Assembly: GCF_900143205.1 (NCBI RefSeq)
Contig: NZ_FRDH01000015.1
Location: forward strand, 1-64,000
DNA from: Butyrivibrio hungatei DSM 14810
GTDB lineage: Bacteria; Bacillota; Clostridia; Lachnospirales; Lachnospiraceae
Length of the DNA: 64,000 nt
Direction of reading: 5' to 3'
Shown: positions 11,373 to 18,570 of the stretch, one piece after another
Layout: every line of letters starts with the position of its first letter
How positions within the stretch are numbered: position 1 is the first letter of the stretch
Translations under genes and position numbers: made by a program
Notes under the pieces: model-generated
Database searches by the model: none
What the model was told of the DNA's origin: nothing
Seen by the model: only the letters and a program-made list of their open reading frames with translations

Positions 11373-11584
11373 ATGTCTATCCTCCTGATGTTACACAAAA
11401 ACCGCGGCCTGATTACTTATAATATTGACTATCCTTCTAGCATTATATAAGCTGCATACCATGTATTCAAGATTTTAAGCGGAGAAACAGCTTTTCATAT
11501 TCTGTATAGCAAGAAAGGCTCCCCTGACATTGCCATTTTTTGATAATAGAAGATGTTTTTTTAAGTAGATTTTGTCTTAATACA

Positions 11585-11603
11585 GTTATATAGTTTATAT
11601 AAC
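11585..11603. promoter_or_regulatory. inverted repeat upstream of deacetylase
   Basis: GTTATATA and TATATAAC are separated by three bases, just upstream of the ribosome binding site of the polysaccharide deacetylase. The position fits an operator or the -10 region of its promoter. Dyads of such AT-rich composition also arise by chance. Confidence 0.3.
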
Positions 11604-11627
11604 CTGACGTAAGGAGGCATTTTGACT

Positions 11628-12251
11628 ATGAACGAGAAAAAATACATTGCACTTACTTTTGATGATGGTCCATCTGACACAACAACAAGAAAAGTTCTTG
11701 ATAAACTCAAGAAATATGGCGTTATAGGAAGCTTTTTTCTTATTGGCGATTATATTCCTGGAAGAGAAGATATCGTGAAGGAGGAACTTGATTACGGATG
11801 TGATATACAAAACCACTCTCTTACTCACTCTGATATGAGAATCTTTGACGCTGATACAATAAAAGCTGAAATAGATGAAACAACCAGAAGAATAGTTGCC
11901 ATTTCAGGTAAGGAACCAACTTTTTTTAGACCACCTTACATCTATGTAAATGATCTAATGATGGAATCAATTCCACTTATCTTTATAAGTGGCTATGGTT
12001 GTGATGATTGGGTTCCTGAAGTCGGAGCTGCAGAGCGCGCCAAAAAAGCTATTGAAGGCGCAAAAGATGGTGCTGTAGTACTGCTTCACGATCTAGAAGG
12101 TAATGACGCTACTGTTGAAGCCTTGGATACTATTATCCCAGAGCTCAAAAGGCAGGGATACGAATTTGTGACGATCACTGAACTGTTTAAGCGTGCTGGA
12201 ATAAATTATAGTAACGCAAAAAAAGAGGTTTATTCATATACCGACCAATAA
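11628..12251 (+). CDS. NodB-type polysaccharide deacetylase
   Basis: Carbohydrate esterase 4 family protein of about 207 aa. Motif 1 TFDDGPS has the catalytic and metal Asp pair, motif 2 NHSLTHSD has the HxxxH metal ligands, motif 3 is FRPPY, and a C-terminal LLHD supplies the second catalytic His. There is no signal peptide, which is unusual for a wall-modifying enzyme and suggests an intracellular or non-classically exported protein. I chose ATG 11628, because AAGGAGG ends 10 bases upstream; a TTG two codons earlier is too close to it. Confidence 0.88.
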   Translation: MNEKKYIALTFDDGPSDTTTRKVLDKLKKYGVIGSFFLIGDYIPGREDIVKEELDYGCDIQNHSLTHSDMRIFDADTIKAEIDETTRRIVAISGKEPTFFRPPYIYVNDLMMESIPLIFISGYGCDDWVPEVGAAERAKKAIEGAKDGAVVLLHDLEGNDATVEALDTIIPELKRQGYEFVTITELFKRAGINYSNAKKEVYSYTDQ

Positions 12252-12336
12252 AACTTATCTTTCTAGAATTGATAGATTAAACATCGCTATCTTCTCGATG
12301 ACAACGTAACAAATAAATGTCTTTTCAATTATGCTT

Positions 12337-12367
12337 AATGAAACACCAAAAGGTGTTTCATTTTTTT
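12337..12367 (+). terminator. terminator of deacetylase gene
   Basis: ATGAAACACC and GGTGTTTCAT form a perfect 10-bp stem with a four-base loop, followed directly by seven T residues. It is a textbook rho-independent terminator about 85 bases after the deacetylase stop. Confidence 0.9.
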
Positions 12368-12477
12368 ATGGTTCTTTTCTGTGATTCAAAAAATATTTAT
12401 TGATTTACAATAAAATTATATTGCAAATCAAAAAAATCCATGTTATAAAGACAATATACAAGTACTTGGAGGTTAAC

Positions 12478-12954
12478 ATGGATAGCAAACTAAATAATTT
12501 CGTTAAAGCCATCTTAGATTTTTGTTTTTATATTGGCCTTGTGGCAGTCATCGCCGTTCCTTTTCTATTAAAACACGCCGTACAGCTTGCGTTACAAGTG
12601 TTGGGGAAAACAACGGAATATGCCGCGATCAATGACCATTATTGGTATGCAGTTGTTTCGATAATGCTTGTTGGAATCGCAGCACTTCTGATCTTGTATG
12701 AGCTTCGCAAGATGATGAAGACTGTTATAGATGATGACTGTTTTGTTGATGCTAATGTTAAAAGCTTATATCGTATGGGTACCTACGCATTTGTAGTAAC
12801 TGTGATAAAGCTCCTTAGATGCTTTGTATATTTCACTCCTTCAGCCATTGTAATTGCTGGTGTATTTCTTTTCGCTGGGCTATTTAGCAAGGTTCTGGCA
12901 AGAGTATTTGATAAGGCTGTGAGATACAAACAGGAAAATGATTTGACCATTTAA
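12478..12954 (+). CDS. DUF2975 membrane protein
   Basis: About 158-aa protein with four predicted membrane helices. It matches the DUF2975 layout: short polar N-terminus, helix 1, a loop with DHYWYAVVSI, helix 2, a charged loop ending in DDCFVDANVK, then helices 3 and 4. The start at 12478 is chosen for its TTGGAGGTTAAC ribosome binding site; an upstream in-frame start has none. A small XRE regulator follows after 16 bases, which is the usual partner of DUF2975 proteins. The molecular role is unknown. Confidence 0.8.
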   Translation: MDSKLNNFVKAILDFCFYIGLVAVIAVPFLLKHAVQLALQVLGKTTEYAAINDHYWYAVVSIMLVGIAALLILYELRKMMKTVIDDDCFVDANVKSLYRMGTYAFVVTVIKLLRCFVYFTPSAIVIAGVFLFAGLFSKVLARVFDKAVRYKQENDLTI

Positions 12955-12970
12955 TGGAGTAGGTAGAGAT

Positions 12971-13183
12971 ATGATAGTGATAAATTTAGATGTCATGATG
13001 GCAAAACGGAAAATAGGACTAACTGAGCTAGCCGGTAAAGTAGGAATTACCTTGGCTAATCTATCTATTTTAAAAAACAACAAAGCAAAAGCGGTTCGTT
13101 TAGAGACCCTTGATGCAATATGTAAAGCTTTGGATTGTCAACCGGGAGATATCCTAGAATATGTTGATGATCAGGAGGAATAA
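12971..13183 (+). CDS. small XRE/Cro-type HTH regulator
   Basis: 70-aa protein that is essentially one Cro/CI helix-turn-helix domain of the YozG class. The HTH reads KRKIGLTELAGKVGITLANL, and the C-terminus LDCQPGDILEYV is typical of this class. It sits between the DUF2975 and DUF4173 genes, three bases from the latter, and probably regulates this operon. The DUF2975 plus XRE pairing is common in Firmicutes; a membrane-protein/regulator signalling pair has been suggested but is inference here. Confidence 0.88.
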   Translation: MIVINLDVMMAKRKIGLTELAGKVGITLANLSILKNNKAKAVRLETLDAICKALDCQPGDILEYVDDQEE

Positions 13184-13185
13184 GT

Positions 13186-14751
13186 ATGGAAACCAACAAT
13201 AATCAGATGCCACAGTACAATAATGGTTCTAGTGCACAGGCACCTCAATTCAACAACGTTACACCTATGCCACCTACATCTGCACCTACAGGAAATGCTG
13301 AGCATTTTAAAAAGTACGGATTATTATCTCTTGTATTTGGCTTAGTATACGGATTTTGCTTGTACAATAATCACGCGAGCATTACATATCCTATATTTAT
13401 GGCTGGAGCTCTTATCATTCTCAAGCTGTTTAGAGCTAAAGATGGATTTTCATTATTAGCAGATTGCCATGGTAAAAAGGGTTTAGGAGTATTTTATGTT
13501 GTTTCTTTGATGCTTCTTTCTATACACAGATGCATGACAACCAGCTCTGCTCTCGAATTTTTAGAGAGGCTTGCCATTTTTCTTTTATTCTTTAGCTTTA
13601 TCGTCTATCTGTATGTTGATACAACAGGTTTTGATATTGGCGCATGGTTTTTAAGCTTGTTGTGTGTCATTTTCAAGCCACTTGAACACCTTGCTCGTCC
13701 TATCTCAGATCATAAGGCTTACAAGATAACTAATGGAAAAATTGTCGATAACGAGAAGAAAAAAACAATTACAGCAGTGTTCCTTGGTATTTCTATCGCC
13801 ATTCCACTTTTGATAATTATTATTCCACTACTGTGCTCTGCTGACCTTGTTTTTGAAAACTTCCTTTCAAGCATCAAGTTTGACTTTGATATATCTGAAG
13901 ACGTATATCACGGAATCATGATGTTTCTGACAGCCCTTTTGGGATTTTGGAGCGCATATACCATTATTACTTCCATGGTTTTAAAAGAGCTTAGAATCAA
14001 AGTTAAAGGTGAAGGTACAACAAATCCAGTAATAGCCATCACATTTACTAGCATTATAGGACTTGTTTATGTTTTATTTTGCGCCATTCAGCTTCTCTAT
14101 CTCTTTAGCGGAAGCATAGCTCTTCCCGCGGGATATACATACGCAGAATATGCCCACGAAGGCTTTTACCAGCTTCTTGCAGTATGTATCTTAAACATTA
14201 TAATGGTCTCAATCTGCCAGGCATTTTTCAGCAAATCCAAGGTGTTGAAGATTCTTTTGACCTTAATTGCAACCTGCACATATATAATGATCGCTTCATC
14301 TGCCATGAGAATGATCCTTTACGTTGAAGTATATCATTTAACATTCCTTAGACTCTTTGTTCTATGGTTCCTCGTAGTTTTGTGCTTTTGGCTCGCGTTC
14401 CTTATTGCAAGCATGTACGTCAAGAATTTTCCTGTATTCAGAGCTTGCATGGTAGCGATCACCCTCGCATTTTTAGCCTTCATTTATAGCAACCCAGATT
14501 ATCAAATTGCCCGCTATGATCTTACTGCTGCAGAAGAACAGATTGATGATTACGACTCCGTCAAAAGTTACATTTGCAACAATTTATCCTACGACGCCGT
14601 TCCTGCAATTATAGATAATGAAGAATTAATGAACGCCTTTGAAACTGCTCATTATTCCAGATATTCTGAGATCTATATAGACAGTAAAAAATACTCAGGA
14701 TTTAGAAGATTTAATATCTCCTACTATATAGCCATGCAATATTTGAAATAA
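13186..14751 (+). CDS. DUF4173 polytopic membrane protein
   Basis: 521-aa integral membrane protein with about 11-12 predicted helices, preceded by a cytoplasmic Asn/Gln/Pro-rich tail of about 40 residues (MPQYNN, MPPTSAPTGN). The pattern matches the DUF4173 family. The last 100 residues after the final helix form a soluble tail with DYDSVKSYICNN. It is the third gene of an operon with DUF2975 and XRE genes, overlapping neither but only two bases from the regulator stop. The function is not established for any member I know. Confidence 0.8.
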   Translation: METNNNQMPQYNNGSSAQAPQFNNVTPMPPTSAPTGNAEHFKKYGLLSLVFGLVYGFCLYNNHASITYPIFMAGALIILKLFRAKDGFSLLADCHGKKGLGVFYVVSLMLLSIHRCMTTSSALEFLERLAIFLLFFSFIVYLYVDTTGFDIGAWFLSLLCVIFKPLEHLARPISDHKAYKITNGKIVDNEKKKTITAVFLGISIAIPLLIIIIPLLCSADLVFENFLSSIKFDFDISEDVYHGIMMFLTALLGFWSAYTIITSMVLKELRIKVKGEGTTNPVIAITFTSIIGLVYVLFCAIQLLYLFSGSIALPAGYTYAEYAHEGFYQLLAVCILNIIMVSICQAFFSKSKVLKILLTLIATCTYIMIASSAMRMILYVEVYHLTFLRLFVLWFLVVLCFWLAFLIASMYVKNFPVFRACMVAITLAFLAFIYSNPDYQIARYDLTAAEEQIDDYDSVKSYICNNLSYDAVPAIIDNEELMNAFETAHYSRYSEIYIDSKKYSGFRRFNISYYIAMQYLK

Positions 14752-14862
14752 CTCTCAGCAATATTTGAACTGTTTTCGCTACATAATGATAAGAAATGAT
14801 CCGTCACAAGATGTATCATTGAAAAATGAGAGGATGTATTTTGACTATTATAGGAGGGCAAA

Positions 14863-15504
14863 ATGAAAATATTAAAAGTAACAGATCCAGAGTTTACAAA
14901 CTATGGAAGAATCATTGAAGGCTACGAAGAAGAAAAAAAACAGATTGAAGAAGCATTAAGAGATAAAACTCCAATCCCTGAAGGAACAGACTATGTAGCT
15001 GAAGAGAAAGTTCTTCAGGAGCTTCCAGCAGCTGACAGAATCGCTAACTCTCTTTTTGGCGGCTCACCAATGCAGTTTGGATGGTGCAATGGTCACAACA
15101 CAAAACTTAACTGCCTTGAATATCATCGTTCAAGCGAGATCAACCTTGGTGCTACAGACTTTATCCTTCTTCTTGCGAAAAGAGAAGAGATTGTAGATCA
15201 CAAGATAGATTCCAGCAAAGTTAAGGCTTTCCTTTGCCCTAAAGGAACAATGATCGAGGTGTACGCTACAGCGCTTCATTATGCTCCATGTCAGGCTAGC
15301 AAAGATTCAGGCTTCCAGGTTCTTGTTGGTTTGCCAAAAGGCACAAACGTAGGAATGCCTAGCTTTACACCTGCCAATCAGGAAGACAAGCTTATGACAG
15401 CTACAAATAAGTGGCTCCTTGCTCATGCTGAATCATCAGAAGCCAAGAACGGCGCTTGGATTGGAATCACAGGCGAGAACATTGACATAGCAGCTGATAT
15501 CTAA
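14863..15504 (+). CDS. DUF4867 family protein
   Basis: 213-aa soluble protein matching DUF4867, a family of cupin-like predicted sugar-related enzymes found in Lachnospiraceae. Visible conserved pieces are QFGWCNGHNTKLNCLEYHRS and FLCPKGTMIEVYATALHYAPC, with several His and Glu residues suited to metal binding. The start has a strong ATAGGAGGGC. It stands alone: a bidirectional terminator follows and the neighbours are unrelated. The activity is unknown. Confidence 0.75.
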   Translation: MKILKVTDPEFTNYGRIIEGYEEEKKQIEEALRDKTPIPEGTDYVAEEKVLQELPAADRIANSLFGGSPMQFGWCNGHNTKLNCLEYHRSSEINLGATDFILLLAKREEIVDHKIDSSKVKAFLCPKGTMIEVYATALHYAPCQASKDSGFQVLVGLPKGTNVGMPSFTPANQEDKLMTATNKWLLAHAESSEAKNGAWIGITGENIDIAADI

Positions 15505-15542
15505 TTCCTTTTATCAAAAACAACCAATTATAATCCTAATAA

Positions 15543-15577
15543 ATACGCCCCGAGGAGCATCGCTCATCGAGGCGTAT
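15543..15577. terminator. bidirectional terminator between convergent genes
   Basis: ATACGCC pairs with GGCGTAT, and further CGA/TCG and GAGC/GCTC pairs continue the stem to a three-base loop, with two internal mismatches. It lies between the convergent DUF4867 gene (plus) and a lipoprotein gene (minus), with T-rich tracts on both sides. Confidence 0.8.
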
Positions 15578-15595
15578 CCTATTTATATGACTTTT

Positions 15596-16363
15596 TTATT
15601 CTTCCCAAGCTGATTTATATTCCGATTCTTCTAGAGAAACGTAACTATCCATGTAATCATCATACTGCTTCATTGTTATGAGATTAGCGTCATCATAGGC
15701 ATTCTCTATATCGCCTTCGTAATAATAGAAGGTACTGTTTTCGTCATAGTCATCCTGTCCTTCATAGATAGCAATAATGTAGATGGTTTCAATTACTTCG
15801 CCTTTTTCATCAAACCTTACAAGCTCCATGAACTTTCTTCCTGAATGCATGAAGTCAGTATGTGCAATATAATAATGCCCATTTCCCTTTCTAATACTAG
15901 TGTTGTCTGCTGTTCCACATCCGCCATCTATATGCTTAATCTCACCATCAATAATGTCGTATACTTCCCAACCATAGTAGAAACTATCCACAAGTAGCTC
16001 ATCTTCTCCATCATCGTCAAGATCAATGTAGTAAGCATCAGGAGTTCCATTGAATTCTATTACTTCTTCAAATATCTCAGAAAATGTACTTCCGTTAACT
16101 TCAAGCTCATCATTGAGAAATTGCTGAAACAATTCATTGCCCTCTTTAGCGGCTCTTTTTCCTTCATTTGTCGATTCAACTGAAGAAGCCTCCGTAACAA
16201 CTTCTGTGGATTCCTCTTCAGTCACCTCGTCCAAAGACTCTTCTGAAATAGCTTCTACAGATTCATGCTCGGCTACTACAAATTCCTTCTTATTTTCTGT
16301 TGCACAACCCATAGTCCCTATTATCATGAGCCCTGTAAGCATAATAACAAATACCTTTTTCAT
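15596..16363 (-). CDS. lipoprotein with acidic calcium-like motif
   Basis: About 255 aa. I chose the ATG at 16363, which gives a clean lipoprotein signal (MKKVFVIMLTGLMI, lipobox TMGC, Cys20) and has GAAAGGG upstream. A Glu/Ser/Val-rich linker follows the Cys. The folded part contains DLDDDGEDELLVD, which resembles the DxDxDG loops of FG-GAP/VCBS repeat proteins. Such proteins are common in Lachnospiraceae, with no assigned role. It probably sits on the outer face of the membrane. Confidence 0.75.
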   Translation of the reverse strand: MKKVFVIMLTGLMIIGTMGCATENKKEFVVAEHESVEAISEESLDEVTEEESTEVVTEASSVESTNEGKRAAKEGNELFQQFLNDELEVNGSTFSEIFEEVIEFNGTPDAYYIDLDDDGEDELLVDSFYYGWEVYDIIDGEIKHIDGGCGTADNTSIRKGNGHYYIAHTDFMHSGRKFMELVRFDEKGEVIETIYIIAIYEGQDDYDENSTFYYYEGDIENAYDDANLITMKQYDDYMDSYVSLEESEYKSAWEE

Positions 16364-16457
16364 TTTTGTATACCCTTTCAACAAAAAATTGATGCCCTTA
16401 AGCACACCTTACAGGTATAACACATTTACTACGAAAAAATAAGTTGCAGTTTGACGC

Positions 16458-16486
16458 TTGTTATTAACAAAAGTCGGAAGTATAAT
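16458..16486 (+). promoter_or_regulatory. sigma-70-type promoter of antiporter gene
   Basis: TTGTTA (16458-16463), a 17-bp spacer and TATAAT (16481-16486) form a good vegetative promoter 46 bases upstream of the antiporter ATG. Confidence 0.65.
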
Positions 16487-16532
16487 TTAAGACGTTGCAC
16501 GAAAATTACTAGGATTCGAAAGGATTTTTAAA

Positions 16533-17720
16533 ATGGATACATTAGAAATATTGAGAAATCTGGCTATCATTGTTATAAGCGCTAAGCTATTTGGTCTTAT
16601 TGCCCGTAAACTCAAGGCTCCACAAGTAGCTGGAGAAATTATCGCAGGTCTACTTATTGGTCCCTCTCTTTTTAATATAGTTGTTGACAATGATTTTTGG
16701 TCAGGAATGGCTGAAATTGGTGTAATACTCCTAATGTTCAGCGCTGGTCTTGAAACCAATATCGACAACCTAAAGAAATCTGGCCTAAAGGCTACAGCAA
16801 TTGCTATTGCTGGAGTTTCTTTTCCTCTGGTTCTCGGAACAATTATGTATATGTGCTTTTATGGTTTTTCTGCTCCTGGAACTTCTACATTTGTGGAAGC
16901 TGTATTTATTGGAACTATTCTTACTGCTACTTCTGTTAGCATCACTGTTTCAGCCCTTAAGGAGCTCGGCAAGATATCAACTGATGTAGGTACGACAATA
17001 ATGAGTGCAGCTATTATCGATGATGTAATCGGTATTGTTGTGCTTACCGCTGTTCTTGGTCTAAAGGACCCAAATGCTGATCTTGGTGCTGTGTGCATCA
17101 AAACTGTAGCGTTCTTTGCACTTTCACTTATTGCCGGTGTTATTATCTTTAAGATCATGCAACGTTTTGTTCGCAGATGGCCTCATACTCGTAGAATTCC
17201 AATTATAGGAATGGCACTGGCTTTTGTTCTTGCATATGTTGCTGACAAATATTTTGGAGTTGCCGATATCACCGGTGCTTATGTTGCTGGTATTATACTA
17301 AGTTCTCTTGACGATTCTGCTTATATCGACAGAAAAATGGATATTAGTTCATATATGATATTTGGCCCTATTTTCTTTGCAAGTGTCGGACTACAGACCA
17401 ACCTTAGAACCGTAGATCTTTCAATTTTAGCTTTTTCCATGGCTTTTGTTTTGGCCGGTCTTTTGGGAAAAGTAATTGGGTGCGGATTAGTTGCCAAACT
17501 CTTAAAGTACAATAACTCTGACGCACTTAAGATTGGCGTTGGAATGATGACAAGAGGTGAAGTTGCACTAATCGTTGCTCAAAGGGGGCTTAAGGCCGAG
17601 ATCATCGATAGTAAATATTTTACTTCGGTAATTCTTTTGATCGTAGTTAGCTCTATTTTGACGCCAATAATTCTTAAAGCAATTTATTCCGTAGATGAAA
17701 AAAACAATAATCTTACATAA
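16533..17720 (+). CDS. Kef-type cation:proton antiporter (CPA2)
   Basis: 395-aa membrane protein with about 12 helices, belonging to the monovalent cation:proton antiporter-2 family (Na+/H+ exchanger fold). Visible family features are KAPQVAGEIIAGLLIGP near the N-terminus, LMFSAGLETN, and the paired-acid helix SAAIIDDVIGIVVL. There is no C-terminal RCK/TrkA-N domain, so it is the short, unregulated type. Likely function is Na+ or K+ export in exchange for protons. It has its own promoter and terminator. Confidence 0.9.
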   Translation: MDTLEILRNLAIIVISAKLFGLIARKLKAPQVAGEIIAGLLIGPSLFNIVVDNDFWSGMAEIGVILLMFSAGLETNIDNLKKSGLKATAIAIAGVSFPLVLGTIMYMCFYGFSAPGTSTFVEAVFIGTILTATSVSITVSALKELGKISTDVGTTIMSAAIIDDVIGIVVLTAVLGLKDPNADLGAVCIKTVAFFALSLIAGVIIFKIMQRFVRRWPHTRRIPIIGMALAFVLAYVADKYFGVADITGAYVAGIILSSLDDSAYIDRKMDISSYMIFGPIFFASVGLQTNLRTVDLSILAFSMAFVLAGLLGKVIGCGLVAKLLKYNNSDALKIGVGMMTRGEVALIVAQRGLKAEIIDSKYFTSVILLIVVSSILTPIILKAIYSVDEKNNNLT

Positions 17721-17722
17721 AA

Positions 17723-17766
17723 AAAAACAGGTCAGACATTTTAAACCATCTGACCTGTTTTTTCAT
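17723..17766. terminator. strong terminator after antiporter gene
   Basis: ACAGGTCAGA and TCTGACCTGT form a long stem flanked by A-rich and T-rich tracts, so it can work in both directions: for the antiporter gene (plus) and for the DUF4342 gene (minus, ending at 17782). Confidence 0.9.
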
Positions 17767-17781
17767 ATTTTCCTTTAGCGG

Positions 17782-18171
17782 TTACTTTACTTCGTCTGTA
17801 GTTCCATCTTTTTTTACAACTTCAAGCTTACAACCAAGTCCAAATGCGGCTGCAGCTCCTGCAATAAGTGCCCAAGGTGCTGCGGCAAAACCAAGGATTC
17901 CACCAACAACTCCAACATTTACTGGAACACTAAATACTACTTCGTCATCCTTTTTGATCTGGATTCTATCGACATTGCCTTCTTCAACCTTTTTCTTAAG
18001 TCTATCAATTATTGCCTTTGTGTCTTCACCTATATCTTTCATATCTGGCTGAATAAGCTTGATTGCTGCATCAACATCGCCATCAGTTTTCTGAAGTGCT
18101 TCTTTTGCAACCTTGAATTCAACTCCTGTCTGATCCATTACCTTTTCAACAGCTTCTAATGTAATTTCCAT
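17782..18171 (-). CDS. UBA-like/DUF4342 protein
   Basis: 129-aa protein. Residues 1-42 look like the UBA/TS-N three-helix fold (VEKVMDQTGVEFKVAKEALQ, then GDVDAAIKLI), as at the start of elongation factor Ts. The middle is charged. Residues about 75-125 match DUF4342, with a hydrophobic Gly/Ala-rich segment (GGILGFAAAPWALIAGAAAA) that could insert in a membrane. It follows a small membrane protein gene after 20 bases. The function is unknown. Confidence 0.8.
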   Translation of the reverse strand: MEITLEAVEKVMDQTGVEFKVAKEALQKTDGDVDAAIKLIQPDMKDIGEDTKAIIDRLKKKVEEGNVDRIQIKKDDEVVFSVPVNVGVVGGILGFAAAPWALIAGAAAAFGLGCKLEVVKKDGTTDEVK

Positions 18172-18191
18172 ATTTGTATTCTCCTTTCAAA

Positions 18192-18416
18192 TCAACTAGC
18201 AACTACAACTTTTGCAATTAAACTTACAATTCCAACCAAGATAAGAATTGGGAATGCGATGTAAATAAGTCCCCCCATCAACAAACCTATCAATATCAGT
18301 GGCAGAAATACTAGAAACACCAAAACTTTCATGATGCTCCAAGTAGCTTTAATTGCAAAGCCAAGCATTCTTCCAAAGATCATAAGGAAAAATATGATAA
18401 ACAGCATTGATAACAT
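18192..18416 (-). CDS. small hydrophobic membrane protein
   Basis: About 74 aa and almost entirely hydrophobic, with two to three membrane helices. I chose the ATG at 18416, since GGTGAGG lies just upstream; longer starts have no properly spaced ribosome binding site. It is followed after 20 bases by the DUF4342 gene, so the two probably form an operon. The pairing suggests a shared membrane role. No family recognised. Confidence 0.65.
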   Translation of the reverse strand: MLSMLFIIFFLMIFGRMLGFAIKATWSIMKVLVFLVFLPLILIGLLMGGLIYIAFPILILVGIVSLIAKVVVAS

Positions 18417-18570
18417 GATCCTCACCATCCTTTCTAAAATAAAAACCAATGTTATCTGTTGTTGAAAATATTGTATATAATGGAGCTTTAAAAATATATA
18501 TTCATAACAGGAAATTTATGTGCCATATTTCGATTTTATTGCAAGATATGATTGTTCTATTTGCAATGAA

